From contig JAHBXR010000015.1 in NCBI GenBank assembly GCA_019636335.1, positions 94,571 to 158,570 of the forward strand: a stretch of DNA of 64,000 nucleotides, read 5' to 3'. The notes under the pieces are model-generated. The model was given only the letters and a program-made list of their open reading frames with translations. It had not been told where the DNA came from and did not search any database. Source of the DNA: Pirellulales bacterium. Its GTDB lineage: Bacteria > Planctomycetota > Planctomycetia > Pirellulales > JAEUIK01. Shown here piece by piece: positions 8,673-17,835 of the stretch (position 1 is the first letter of the stretch; every line of letters starts with the position of its first letter). The position numbers were made by a program, and so were the translations under genes.

Positions 8673-10256
8673 CTATCGCGAGGCTACCGGCGCCGTGCCG
8701 GCGGACGTAGGCTGGACACTGGGCGCGGCTCCCAATTCGGCCAGCGTATAGCCGCGCCCCAGGTGCTTCAGACCCTTCCAGCATAACAGCCGGCTCGGGG
8801 CGCTGGTAGCATCGATTACGAACTCGGCTCGGCTCGAAGCGCTAAATTCGTCGAAAAAACCGACCACCTGGCCTCGAAAGACGTCGCCGCCACCGGTAAT
8901 CATCGGTTCGAGGGTCTTCAACCGGTCGAGCGTCACCAGCCCTTCGAGGAACAGCCACGCCGCGTGTCGCTGGTCGCCCGGCGAAGTGGGATCGTAGAGC
9001 GAGGCACGCTTCGACACGATCTCGTCGGCCAGCATGTCGTCGATGCCAGGGACGCCCAGCAGCACTTCGCGCGGGGCCAGGTTGATATTCACCCGCCCCA
9101 CGATGCGCGGTTCAGTCCGCGTCGTCACCACATCGAGCAGCCGGGGCAACTCGGTGGCCAGCTTCGACGAATCGGCCGCGAGCGGACTGTCGACGGGCGT
9201 GGGCGATACCCGGCCTGGCTCGGCGAGCGCGGTTCTCGCGCCGATCAAGTCGTACACCGAGGCGATCGTATGCAGCGCCGGCCGAGAGAAATCGAGTTGC
9301 ACGCCCGCCTGCCTGCGTGCGGCGCCGCCGCCTGGCGCCGGTCCGAACTGCCGCATGGCCACGATGAAGGTGGCCCAATCTTCATCGAGCGCGGCCGAAA
9401 GCCGGCTGTGCAGATCGACCAGATTCGGATCGTTCAGGTTGATGCGCGGCTGTCGCTCGGGCGTAAGATTCCCCTCGGCGCTGTCGAGCGTGAGATACTC
9501 CGACCAGCCGCGTACCGTCACCGCCGGCGAAAGCGCGCCTGCCGCGGCGCTGGACATGCGCGACATCTCGAACGGCTCGAGCCGGCCATTGCAGTTCAAG
9601 TCGAGCCCGAAGAGCAGCTCCTGGCTGACGTCGCGCACGGCGAGCAGTTCCTCGAGGGACGAAGGCACCCGATTGGCCGCCATGCGGGCCGGCTCTTGCT
9701 GCGCATAAAACTCCGACTCGGCCCCCAGTTCGCGAGGCGTGTCGTCGGCGTCGACATAATCGAGCAGCGCGTCGGCCAGTTCGGGCGTCATGCCCGGCAG
9801 CCGCGCCAACGTCGCCTGGGCATGACCGGGATGACTGCGATCCCATTCCAGCAACTTGTGCAGGTTGAGACGGGCCGATTCGTTCTCGACGCCAAAGCGA
9901 ATCCGGCCCGACTCCGAGTCGTCTGCCTCGTACGTGACGATGCTGAACCGGCCGTGCGCCGATTGCGTTTCGTCCGGCGCCAGCACGGCGACGGCCGCCA
10001 ACTCTTCGGGATTGTCGTACACGCCGCCGAGCTCCGAGCGCGCCTCGCTCGAAAGATCGAGCATGGCGGCCACGCACAGCGCACCCGACTCGGACAACTG
10101 GCGGGCTTGCAGGTCTCGTCCGCCCAGTCGTGCCGCTTTGTTCTCGGTGAACATGATCTCGGCAAAGGTAAAACCGGCCAGGCTGAGCATGGCGATGACG
10201 ATCAGCACCACGACGATCACCATCCCGCGGCGTCGGTTGGCTGGGGACAGTTTCAT
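8673..10256 (-). CDS. gspK: Type II secretion minor pseudopilin GspK
   Basis: A 527-residue pseudopilin. The N-terminus reads MKLSPANRRRGMVIVVVLIV, a basic prepilin leader followed directly by a hydrophobic helix, with the leader peptide expected to be cut after the Gly. GspK is the largest minor pseudopilin and caps the pseudopilus with GspI and GspJ; the saposin-like insertion of the family matches the Asp-rich part DALLDYVDADDTPRELGAES. The helix lacks the Glu5 of other pseudopilins (M-V-I-V-V), which is typical of GspK. It overlaps gspJ by four bases. Confidence 0.85.
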   Translation of the reverse strand: MKLSPANRRRGMVIVVVLIVIAMLSLAGFTFAEIMFTENKAARLGGRDLQARQLSESGALCVAAMLDLSSEARSELGGVYDNPEELAAVAVLAPDETQSAHGRFSIVTYEADDSESGRIRFGVENESARLNLHKLLEWDRSHPGHAQATLARLPGMTPELADALLDYVDADDTPRELGAESEFYAQQEPARMAANRVPSSLEELLAVRDVSQELLFGLDLNCNGRLEPFEMSRMSSAAAGALSPAVTVRGWSEYLTLDSAEGNLTPERQPRINLNDPNLVDLHSRLSAALDEDWATFIVAMRQFGPAPGGGAARRQAGVQLDFSRPALHTIASVYDLIGARTALAEPGRVSPTPVDSPLAADSSKLATELPRLLDVVTTRTEPRIVGRVNINLAPREVLLGVPGIDDMLADEIVSKRASLYDPTSPGDQRHAAWLFLEGLVTLDRLKTLEPMITGGGDVFRGQVVGFFDEFSASSRAEFVIDATSAPSRLLCWKGLKHLGRGYTLAELGAAPSVQPTSAGTAPVASR

Positions 10257-11656
10257 CGCGCACCTCCCGGAGCCGGTGCGTTCGGACGGAAGAACGACGG
10301 AATCGAATTCCGCCGCGTCGGCGCGGGAGGCGTCGGAGGCGCCATCGTCGAAGGCAGGGGAGACGCTGGGGCCGCCGGCAGCGGCGCGTTGAGCTCGTCG
10401 GGACTGCTCAGCTCTGGATAGGGATTTTCCTCGCGACGCGGACTCGCCAGCGGCAGATAGACCACCAATCGATAGTCGGGCAAGTCTTCTGCCGACGTGC
10501 CATTAGCGGCGTTGCCACCCGCGAATGCACCGGCAGTTTCTGGCTCCCGCGAGCTCGAGCGATCGGCCGCTGTTTGCCGCGTCGCCGACGTGTCGGCAGG
10601 GTCGGCGCGCCGTTGGCCCGCGCGGCGCGGGCGTCGTGCCTCGTCGGCCGGCTCGGCGAGCCAGAAGGCAATGTCGACGGCCATCGGGAGACCGCCGTCG
10701 GACGCGCTATCCCACGAACTGTACCAGGTGCTGCCATCGAAGTATCGAAACGCGACGCGCTCCACCTCGGGGGTCAGCGTTTCTGCGAGATCTTCCCACG
10801 CAACGTCACTGGGTGGACGGTACTCGTTCGCGCGCGCTGCAGAAGAAGTTGTCATGGGAGATGACGCCGAGAGGCCGGCAGCGGGCGTACCGTAGTCGCT
10901 CGTCGACTCGGGTTCGGCTGCTGTCGCCGCGTTGGAACGGAGCGGCTCTTCGCCCGACGATTCGTGCAGCCAGGGCTGTTCGCGGCGCACGAGCCCGGTC
11001 TGTGCGATCCCGGCTTCGGCATTCACCGTGGCTGGCGAGAATTCGTTTTGCTGCGCGAGCATCCGATCGGGGTTAGTCGAGTCGTAGCAGAAGTAGCTCA
11101 CCTTTCGCAGGGCGCCTGCCGAGTCACTGTTGGAAGCCCCCGTGACGAAGGCACTCGACTCGGCCGAGGGGGCCTCGCTGCCGATCACCAAGGCCGCCAG
11201 CGACTCTTGCCCCCCCCCGGCGCGGACGCAAACATCGAGCCGATCGCTCGTGCCCGCCAGTCGCAGGGTGCGAGCCACAGGGGTCTCGGTCGAATCTCGC
11301 AACGGGGAGAGCACGGTCGTGCGATACAGCTCGGCCGGGGAGAGTGGATCGGCGGCCGACTCGGCGGAGGGAAGAAAATCGCTCGGCAGCGCGAGCGGTT
11401 GGTCTCCTCCGGCGGATCTGGCCGCGGACTCGACGACCGCTCGCCGCAGATCGCGCGAGATCTGCCGCAGCAACGAACGTGCGAGCTGCGCCTCTTCGAC
11501 GTGCGTGCGGCCCGAATCGAACGACCGCATGAAAAGCGACAGCGCACTAAACAGACCGGCCAGCAGCGCCGTCGAGAGGGCCAGCGCCAGCAACACCTCG
11601 AGGATCGAGAAACCCGAGCGGCAGCGCGCGCCAGGGATAAGAGTCGGGCCCGTCAT
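10253..11656 (-). CDS. gspJ: Type II secretion minor pseudopilin GspJ
   Basis: A 467-residue protein with a class III prepilin leader: RSGFSILEVLLALALSTALL, cleavage between G and F with Glu at position 5. The rest is long for GspJ (about 200-250 residues in proteobacteria), with Ser/Thr/Ala-rich insertions and a Pro-rich end, so the structured core is diluted by low-complexity sequence. It follows gspI by three bases and overlaps gspK by an ATGA, which together support GspJ over other pseudopilins. Confidence 0.8.
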   Translation of the reverse strand: MTGPTLIPGARCRSGFSILEVLLALALSTALLAGLFSALSLFMRSFDSGRTHVEEAQLARSLLRQISRDLRRAVVESAARSAGGDQPLALPSDFLPSAESAADPLSPAELYRTTVLSPLRDSTETPVARTLRLAGTSDRLDVCVRAGGGQESLAALVIGSEAPSAESSAFVTGASNSDSAGALRKVSYFCYDSTNPDRMLAQQNEFSPATVNAEAGIAQTGLVRREQPWLHESSGEEPLRSNAATAAEPESTSDYGTPAAGLSASSPMTTSSAARANEYRPPSDVAWEDLAETLTPEVERVAFRYFDGSTWYSSWDSASDGGLPMAVDIAFWLAEPADEARRPRRAGQRRADPADTSATRQTAADRSSSREPETAGAFAGGNAANGTSAEDLPDYRLVVYLPLASPRREENPYPELSSPDELNAPLPAAPASPLPSTMAPPTPPAPTRRNSIPSFFRPNAPAPGGAR

Positions 11657-11659
11657 CGT

Positions 11660-12121
11660 TCATTCTCCCAGGGGCAGCGACGACGAGAGAGACGCCGCGC
11701 CGGACGCCGGCGACCTGGGCGATTCGAGCCCCGGGGCGTTCGGCGCACCGCTGCTCGCATCGCGCATCCACCGCACGAGCGCGAAACGCACGGGACGTTT
11801 CGCCTCGGGCAGATCCTGTGCCACGGTCACGCGCAGCGAGGAGAGTCCTGGCTGCTCGAGCGGCTCGCGATCGACGCGCCACAGCCAGCCCGGCGCGTCT
11901 TCGAGCGGTTGGTCGCCGTGCGATTCGCTCGACGCGGCGCCGGCGAGAATCTCGGCCAACTTCGATTCGCACAGCAACTGGGCCTGGGTTTGATCGCGCG
12001 CGGCCAGGGCGTTGAGGCGCCCCAGCCGCGCGAGCTCGCCCAGCACGGCGACCGCACCGAGCAAAATGCCGGTCGCCAGCAGCACCTCGAGGAGCGAGAA
12101 TGCCGCGCGGCGACGTCTCAT
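11660..12121 (-). CDS. gspI: Type II secretion minor pseudopilin GspI
   Basis: A 153-residue pseudopilin. MRRRRAAFSLLEVLLATGIL is a short basic leader with Ala in the usual Gly position before F-S-L-L-E (Glu5 kept). Prepilin peptidase normally needs Gly at -1, though Ala is tolerated in some. I chose ATG 12121, which overlaps the gspH stop (12118-12120); a longer in-frame extension to 12463 only reads gspH antisense-like sequence in another frame. Position between H and J matches the normal gsp order. Confidence 0.8.
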   Translation of the reverse strand: MRRRRAAFSLLEVLLATGILLGAVAVLGELARLGRLNALAARDQTQAQLLCESKLAEILAGAASSESHGDQPLEDAPGWLWRVDREPLEQPGLSSLRVTVAQDLPEAKRPVRFALVRWMRDASSGAPNAPGLESPRSPASGAASLSSSLPLGE

Positions 12122-12807
12122 CGGACCAGCCTCTGCGCGGCGGGGGCCTGGTCGGCCATCTGCGACACGCCGGTCAGGCCGCGCAACGAGACGACGACTT
12201 CGTCGCCGCGCTCGTTGCGGAGCACAAACTCGGTCGTCGACGTCGTTCCGTCCGGATAAAACACGATCGGCGTCGACCAGCTCACCACGTCGGCCGTTTC
12301 GCTGGCGAACGTCCCCACCGCTTCGGTCGCGGCGGTCTCGCCGACAAACATCGGGTCGGCAAAGACCACTCCGGACGGTAGGGCGAACTCGGTCCAGCCG
12401 ATGTTCGCCCCCTGGTCGCCGTTCGGATTGTCTCCCGCCGACGTGTAGTCGACGGTGGCGCACTCCTCGTTCTCGGCCGGGTTCAAGTCGAGCATGCGGC
12501 GCACGCGAAACTGTCCCGACTCGACCGCGTACTGCAGCTCGTACACGGCGTCCGACTCCATGGCCGCCAGCCGCGTGCGCGACATTTCAACCCGCACCTG
12601 CTTGGCCGCCTCGTGCAAACGCGCGCCGCCGAGCGGTCCGCGCAGCGAGGGCCAGGCGATGCCAACCATCGCCACGATCAACCCCAGCACGAGCAACAGC
12701 TCGAGCAGGGTGAAGGCGCGGCGAGACCGTCTCGATCCCCTACGCGACACGACTGGGCCAGCCCGCCGTGTCGCACCGTGGTCAACTCTCGGATGTCTCT
12801 CTCGCAT
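12118..12807 (-). CDS. gspH: Type II secretion pseudopilin GspH
   Basis: A 229-residue pseudopilin with a long basic leader (about 30 residues, RRGSRRSRR) before AFTLLELLLVLGLIVAMVG, with Glu5 present. The C-terminal part (TEFVLRNERGDEVVVSLRGLTG) is the usual beta-sheet end of GspH/FimT proteins. It starts ten bases upstream of nothing else but directly follows gspG (9-base gap) and is coupled to gspI through overlapping start and stop. Confidence 0.85.
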   Translation of the reverse strand: MRERHPRVDHGATRRAGPVVSRRGSRRSRRAFTLLELLLVLGLIVAMVGIAWPSLRGPLGGARLHEAAKQVRVEMSRTRLAAMESDAVYELQYAVESGQFRVRRMLDLNPAENEECATVDYTSAGDNPNGDQGANIGWTEFALPSGVVFADPMFVGETAATEAVGTFASETADVVSWSTPIVFYPDGTTSTTEFVLRNERGDEVVVSLRGLTGVSQMADQAPAAQRLVR

Positions 12808-12816
12808 GCGTTCCCC

Positions 12817-13290
12817 TTAACGACTGGCCGTTTGCGTACCATTTGCCTCGGGATTCCAGTTGCCGATGTCGTCTTCGGTGCCATCTTCACCGTCGGGACC
12901 CATCGACCAGATGTCGGGGAAATCGCTGGTGTTGTGCGTGGGGGGATAGGCGTACTGATAGTCGTGCCCCCAGGGATCCTGCGGAATGCTGGAGTCGAGG
13001 TAAGGACCTTTCCACTGCTCGGGATTCTCCATCTCGGCCGGTTCCTCGTGCAGCGCGACGAGGCCCTGCTCGGTCGTCGGATAACCGTTCATGTCGAGCG
13101 CGAACATCTCGAGCGGCGATTTGAACAAACCGATCTGGCTCTTGGCGGCGTTGATGTTCGCCTTCTTCTGCGTCCCCATGAAACGCGGCGCCACCAGGCC
13201 CAGCAGGATCACGAGGATCGCCATGACCAGGAGCAGTTCCATCAACGTAAAACCTTGACGCGCCACCGGGCGGCGAGTTCTGCGTGACAT
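12817..13290 (-). CDS. gspG: Type II secretion major pseudopilin GspG
   Basis: A 157-residue protein. The leader MSRRTRRPVARQG is cut before FTLMELLLVMAILVILLGLV, followed by the family-typical MGTQKKANINAAKSQIG, PTTEQGLVAL and the calcium-binding loop region near SMGPDGEDGTEDDIGNW. It is the main subunit of the pseudopilus that pushes substrates through GspD. ATG 13290 has a GGGAGAAG ribosome site a few bases upstream; an in-frame extension to 13881 runs antisense to gspF and is not real. Confidence 0.95.
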   Translation of the reverse strand: MSRRTRRPVARQGFTLMELLLVMAILVILLGLVAPRFMGTQKKANINAAKSQIGLFKSPLEMFALDMNGYPTTEQGLVALHEEPAEMENPEQWKGPYLDSSIPQDPWGHDYQYAYPPTHNTSDFPDIWSMGPDGEDGTEDDIGNWNPEANGTQTASR

Positions 13291-13373
13291 GTTCTTCTTC
13301 TCCCTAATACAGGTTGCAGGATGTTGGGAAAGACGCGACGGTCTCTCCGCGGGGATGACTCGAATGGTTGCGT

Positions 13374-14585
13374 TTAACCGATCGTGGCACTCATCTGAAA
13401 CACGGGCAGCAGCAGTGCAATCACGACGCACAAAATGACACTGGCCATCACGAGCAGCATCGCCGGCTCGATCAGGCGCACCATGAGATCGAGCTGGCGG
13501 CTCGTCCGGCGGTCCAACCCGTCGGCGATGTTCACCAGCACGTTCTCGAGATTGTTCGACTCCTCGGCGACGCTGATCATCTCGACCACCGTCTGGGGAA
13601 ACAGCCCGCACGAGGCCAACGGCCCCGCCAGCGTCTGTCCCGAGGAAATGTTCTCGCCCGCTTGTTGGATGGCCTGGGCCATGACGCGATTGCCGGTCGA
13701 ATCGCTGCTGATCTCGAGCGACTTGAGGATCGGCACGCCATTGTGCAGCAGCGTGCCCAGCACGCGGCAGAAGCGCGACACCGCCAGGTTCAAGAAGATC
13801 GGCCCGGCCACGGGGACCTTGATCTTCAAGCGATCGCGCACGAGGCGCCCCTTCTCGGTCTTGAGCTGCTGGCGGATCCAAAGGACCACGCCGATGGCCA
13901 GGGCGACGAGCAAGAGCCCGTAGCGACCGATGAAATCGCTCGTGCCCAGGAGGGCGGTCGTCATGAAGGGCAACTCGCCGCGTTCTTCCAAGCGGGCGAA
14001 CAATTCGGCGAACTTCGGCACGAAGAAGACGATCAGCACCGTTACCGCGGACGATCCGGCAATCGCTAACAGCGCGGGATACGTGAGCGCGCCGACGACG
14101 CGGCTCTTGAGTTCTTCCTGCTGTTCGATGAAGTCGGCCGTGCGCTGCAGCACGTCTTCGAGAAAGCCCCCTTCGCCGCCGGCGCGGACCATGCTCACGG
14201 TCAACTCGTTGAAGACCTGCGGATGCCGCGCAAAGGCCGCATCGAGCGTCGAGCCTTCGGAGACCTGCGTCCGCACGTCCCCCATCACTTCGGTCAGCAG
14301 CGGGTTCGACGACTGCCTGGCCAGAATCTCGAGCGACCGCATCAGGGGCACGCCGCTCTTCATCAAGTCGGCCATCTGCGCGAGCGTCGCCGCGAGGGCC
14401 TGTTGCTTGACCTTCTTCGGTTTCTGCAACGCCGCCAAGCGCGAGGTCTTCTCCTGCACGAGCCGCAACGGGAACAGCGCGCGATCGCCCAGCAGCACGA
14501 GCGCCTCGCGCTGCGTGGCAGCGGAGATCGTGCCGGCCACTTCCTGGCCTTGGGCGTTGCGGGCGGTGTAAGCGAAGTCGGGCAT
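13374..14585 (-). CDS. gspF: Type II secretion inner-membrane platform protein GspF
   Basis: A 403-residue protein with two copies of the T2SF domain. It begins MPDFAYTARNAQGQEVAGTI as most GspF proteins do, and has three membrane segments (about residues 165-190, 215-235 and 370-395). Characteristic motifs are MADLMKSGVPLMRSLEI, GEGGFLEDVL and VAEESNNLENVL. It forms the core platform that works with the ATPase GspE. I chose ATG 14585 rather than the TTG at 14600 because it fits the family start. Confidence 0.95.
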   Translation of the reverse strand: MPDFAYTARNAQGQEVAGTISAATQREALVLLGDRALFPLRLVQEKTSRLAALQKPKKVKQQALAATLAQMADLMKSGVPLMRSLEILARQSSNPLLTEVMGDVRTQVSEGSTLDAAFARHPQVFNELTVSMVRAGGEGGFLEDVLQRTADFIEQQEELKSRVVGALTYPALLAIAGSSAVTVLIVFFVPKFAELFARLEERGELPFMTTALLGTSDFIGRYGLLLVALAIGVVLWIRQQLKTEKGRLVRDRLKIKVPVAGPIFLNLAVSRFCRVLGTLLHNGVPILKSLEISSDSTGNRVMAQAIQQAGENISSGQTLAGPLASCGLFPQTVVEMISVAEESNNLENVLVNIADGLDRRTSRQLDLMVRLIEPAMLLVMASVILCVVIALLLPVFQMSATIG

Positions 14586-14649
14586 CGGCAGCAGAAACAA
14601 GGGTGGTGTCTGAAGAAAGATTCCGTCGAATCAGGCTTCCATCAAGTTC

Positions 14650-14727
14650 AGTGGCACAGGCTACCAGCCTGTGAAATTTTCTTTATCCCTGCTCATTCAT
14701 GCACAGGCCGGCGGCCTGTGCCACTTT
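14650..14727. repeat. Intergenic palindromic element, family B, copy 2
   Basis: AGTGGCACAGGCT and AGCCTGTG form the first hairpin, CACAGGCC and GGCCTGTG the second, and AGTGG with CCACTT the outer arms. It resembles the copy at 221-305 except for a different spacer (about 26 bases, AT-rich). It lies in the 182-base gap between gspE and gspF inside the T2SS operon, so it is transcribed and may act on processing or on relative expression of the two genes (inference). Confidence 0.85.
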
Positions 14728-14767
14728 TCTTCCAGGTTGTTTGAAGGTCTCTTTTCTTGGACTGAAA

Positions 14768-16465
14768 TCAGTCGGCCTTCGACACGCGCATGACCTCTTC
14801 CACGGTCGTCCGGCCCCACAGCACTTTGCGCCAGCCATCCTGACGCAGGGTCCGCATGCCGGCGGCCATGGCGGCCTGCTTGACGCGGAACGAGCTGGCA
14901 CGCTCGGTCGCCAGGTTGCGAATTTCTTCGTTGGCGACGAGCAATTCGTACAGGCCGGCGCGCCCGCGATACCCCGTGCCGCGGCATTCGCGGCACCCCG
15001 CGGCACGATAGATCGGCGCGTCGGACGCGAGACACTCCTCGAGCGGAAAATCGGCCGGCACGTCGTCCTCCGTCGGCGAGAACGCTTCGCGGCAAGCCGG
15101 GCACAAGGTTCGCACCAGGCGCTGCGCCATCACGCCCTCGACCGTGCTGGCCACGAGGAACGGTTCGACGCCGATATCGCACAAGCGCATGAACGCGCCG
15201 GCGGCATCGTTCGTGTGCAACGTGCTGAAGACCATGTGACCGGTGAGAGACGCCTGCACGGCGATCTCCGCCGTCTCGACGTCGCGAATTTCGCCCACCA
15301 GCACCACATCGGGATCGTGACGCAAGATGCTCCGCAGCGCCGCGGCAAAGGTCAGCCCGATCTTGGCGTGTACCTGAATCTGGCTGATGCCGGGCAATTG
15401 GTACTCGACCGGGTCCTCGGTCGTGATGATCTTCGTGTCTTCGCTCTTGATCTCGTTGAGCGCGCTGTAGAGCGTGGTCGTCTTACCGGAGCCGGTCGGA
15501 CCGGTCACCAGCAGAATGCCGTGCGGCAAGGTGATCAGACGCTGGAAATCGGCGTAGATATCCTCGTCCATGCCGATGCCGCGCAGGTCGAACTTCATCT
15601 TGTCCTTGTCCAGGACACGCATGACGATCCCTTCGCCATGCAGCATGGGGATGATCGACACGCGGACATCGACCTCGCGTCCCGCCACCTTCAGCTTGAT
15701 GCGGCCATCCTGCGGCAAGCGTTTCTCGGCGATGTTCATGTGGGCCATGATCTTCAGACGGCTGACGATCGCGGCCTGGAACTGGTTGATCTCCGGGGGG
15801 GTCGGTTGCGGCTGCAGCACGCCGTCGATGCGGTAGCGAATCTTCATGCCAGTGGCATGCGCCTCGATGTGAATATCGCTCGTCCGCGATTCGATCGCCT
15901 CGACGAGAATCTCATTCACCAGGCGCACGACCGAGGCCTCTTGCGCCATCTCGGCCGCTTCGGAGCCGTCGAGCTCGAGCTCGTCGAGCACCTCGACCGT
16001 GCTCGACTGGTCCTGCCGCTGCGCGATCAGATTGTCGATCGTCTCCGAACCGACGCCGAAGTTCGCCTTGATCAGCTTGCCGATCTCGTCGCTGACGGAG
16101 AGCACCGGCGTGACGCTCAAACCGGTGGCCGCCGCCACGGCGTCCAGCGCGTAGAGATCGAAGGGATCGCTGGTGGCCACGACGAGCGAGCCGTTCGTCT
16201 GGCTGAGGGGAAACACCGCGTGGCGGTGGATGAGCTTGGCCGGCAGGCTGGCCAGCAGCGTGCGATCGACCTCGAAATTGCTCAGATCGATGAACTCGAG
16301 CCCCAGTCCGTCCGCCAGCACCCGGAGCACTTCTTCCTCGCGAGCAAACCCCATCTGCACGGCCAACTGGTCGAGGCGCGCGCCATCGCCGGCGTGCGAG
16401 CGCGCCACTTCGAGCTGTTGGGCGTCGAGAAGGCCCTTCTCGACGAGCAGTTGGCCGGCATCCAT
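14768..16465 (-). CDS. gspE: Type II secretion ATPase GspE
   Basis: A 565-residue hexameric ATPase that powers pseudopilus assembly. The N-terminal MshEN/N1E region contains [20 protein letters not shown]. The Walker A motif [10 protein letters not shown] is near residue 320, followed by an Asp box ([20 protein letters not shown]), Walker B ([12 protein letters not shown]) and a His box ([15 protein letters not shown]). Two CxxC pairs (CPAC near residue 451 and CREC near 490) make the zinc module of GspE and PilB. It is the first gene of the gsp operon on the minus strand. Confidence 0.97.
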   Translation of the reverse strand: MDAGQLLVEKGLLDAQQLEVARSHAGDGARLDQLAVQMGFAREEEVLRVLADGLGLEFIDLSNFEVDRTLLASLPAKLIHRHAVFPLSQTNGSLVVATSDPFDLYALDAVAAATGLSVTPVLSVSDEIGKLIKANFGVGSETIDNLIAQRQDQSSTVEVLDELELDGSEAAEMAQEASVVRLVNEILVEAIESRTSDIHIEAHATGMKIRYRIDGVLQPQPTPPEINQFQAAIVSRLKIMAHMNIAEKRLPQDGRIKLKVAGREVDVRVSIIPMLHGEGIVMRVLDKDKMKFDLRGIGMDEDIYADFQRLITLPHGILLVTGPTGSGKTTTLYSALNEIKSEDTKIITTEDPVEYQLPGISQIQVHAKIGLTFAAALRSILRHDPDVVLVGEIRDVETAEIAVQASLTGHMVFSTLHTNDAAGAFMRLCDIGVEPFLVASTVEGVMAQRLVRTLCPACREAFSPTEDDVPADFPLEECLASDAPIYRAAGCRECRGTGYRGRAGLYELLVANEEIRNLATERASSFRVKQAAMAAGMRTLRQDGWRKVLWGRTTVEEVMRVSKAD

Positions 16466-16929
16466 GGCGTCGCCTCAAGGTGTTCTGGCCACTCGGAAAG
16501 TGGATCCCGAGCGTCGGCAATTCCAGCGGCAGGAGTCGTGCGACATCCGTTTCGCGACTTGCCACTAGTGGTTCAGTCCACTACGCGCCGGCCCGATCTC
16601 GTCCGGCGATTCGCGTCTGGCACTCTGTCGAGGCACGCAGGCTGGGGTGGAGCGTGCCGCATCTCCGGGGGTGGGACGACTGTGGGTCGTCTCGTTGGGG
16701 TGGGGTCAGCAGGCGAATAACCGCCCGTCGACATCGCATGCAGCCTAGTTGATCCGTTCCGGCCGAGTCAAGCCAGAACTTGATGAAAAGGGCGTTTGCC
16801 GGCCACCCGCCCGGGCCCGCCGGCATCGACTTATATCTTTAGCTCGTAAATGTTTCGGCGCCGTGCTGGCAACATTTGATGGCGAGAAGTTCGCCACCCC
16901 TCGTCCTGGCTGGGTATAATCTCGGTACT
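16466..16929. other. Divergent intergenic region between gspE and the EF-hand gene
   Basis: These 464 bases contain no convincing gene. They must hold the promoter of the gsp operon on the minus strand and of the EF-hand gene on the plus strand. The only good promoter signal I see is the TATAAT at 16915-16920. A minus-strand frame runs through part of the region but is the complement of the EF-hand gene. Confidence 0.6.
16890..16920 (+). promoter_or_regulatory. Candidate sigma-70 promoter giving a nearly leaderless mRNA
   Basis: A perfect -10 hexamer TATAAT lies at 16915-16920, with a weak -35 match TTCGCC at 16890-16895 (19-base spacer). The expected start of transcription is about 16927, only about three bases before ATG 16930. 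Confidence 0.45.
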
Positions 16930-17784
16930 ATGCCAAAACCGACTCGATTCTCGCCTCTGCAATTCTGGTTCCCGGCCGTCTCGGTGGGCGCCCTGACGAT
17001 TGTTCTGTGGGGTGCTGCCGAGGGCGCCGCGCAAGAGCCGGGCCAGCCCACGCGCGGCAGCGCCGCGACGCGTGGCGCCGGGCGAGCGCCGCAGGTTTCG
17101 GACGGCATCTCGGGCAAGGTGCTCCGCTATGCGAGCAAGCTCGTCGCCAAGCATGACGCCGATCTCGACGGCAGACTGCAAGAGCCCGAGTGGCGGCGCA
17201 TGTCGGGCACGCCGCGGCTGGCCGATCTCGACGGCGATGGGATCATCACCGTCCATGAACTGGCCCAGCGGGTCGCCAGCTACAGCCGCCAACGCACGTT
17301 GCGCCTGATGCCGGCCCGCGAGGCCGAAGAACTCCCCGTGGCCAGCGCCGAGGAACCTGCCGCCGAAGACAACGAGGCCACGGTCGCCCTGGAAGGTCCG
17401 ATGGCGAACCCTGCTCCCGAGGCCGCCGCAGCCGGCAATCCCGCGCCGGGCGGCAATGCCGACAACACCGACCAGAACCCCGATCGTCGTCGGACGAAGA
17501 AGTCGAAGCAGTTTTTCGTCCCTACCTCGCGACTGCCGAAGGGGGTCGCCAAGTGGTTCAGCGAACGCGACGCCAATGGCGACGGACAGGTGAGCATGGT
17601 CGAGTATTCGTCGAAGTGGTCGCAAGCCGAGGCACTCGAATTCGCCCGCTACGACAAGAACGGCGACGGCATTATCACGCCCGACGAAGCAACGACGGGC
17701 ACGCCCAAGCGGACCAAGAACGAGCCCGCCCCCACGGCCTCGGCCGATGCGGGGAATCTACCCGCGGGCGCCACCGCGCCATAG
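16930..17784 (+). CDS. Exported EF-hand calcium-binding protein
   Basis: A 284-residue protein with an N-terminal hydrophobic segment (WFPAVSVGALTIVLWGAAEG) that serves as a signal peptide or anchor. It has four EF-hand-like loops in two pairs: DADLDGRLQEPE and DLDGDGIITVHE near the front, DANGDGQVSMVE and DKNGDGIITPDE near the end, separated by an Ala/Pro-rich linker. The Asp/Asn and Glu positions at 1, 3, 5 and 12 are largely kept, so calcium binding is likely. Many planctomycete exported proteins carry such hands. ATG 16930 lies next to a TATAAT box; the in-frame ATG at 16876 would lie upstream of that promoter. Confidence 0.8.
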   Translation: MPKPTRFSPLQFWFPAVSVGALTIVLWGAAEGAAQEPGQPTRGSAATRGAGRAPQVSDGISGKVLRYASKLVAKHDADLDGRLQEPEWRRMSGTPRLADLDGDGIITVHELAQRVASYSRQRTLRLMPAREAEELPVASAEEPAAEDNEATVALEGPMANPAPEAAAAGNPAPGGNADNTDQNPDRRRTKKSKQFFVPTSRLPKGVAKWFSERDANGDGQVSMVEYSSKWSQAEALEFARYDKNGDGIITPDEATTGTPKRTKNEPAPTASADAGNLPAGATAP

Positions 17785-17835
17785 GGGGGGGATTGAGCGC
17801 GTGGCGACCGTTCAGCTTGAGCGCACCGCGGGAGC

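Noticed and set aside
7133..8710. A 525-codon plus-strand frame opposite gspL
   Set aside because: Composition of a GC-rich shadow frame; gspL on the other strand has the actin-like fold and operon coupling.
14699..16720. A 673-codon plus-strand frame opposite gspE
   Set aside because: It is the shadow of gspE: His/Arg/Asp-rich with no domain, while the minus strand has all GspE motifs.
16831..17625. A 264-codon minus-strand frame opposite the EF-hand gene
   Set aside because: The plus strand has clear DxDxDG loops and a signal segment, so the minus frame is its complement.
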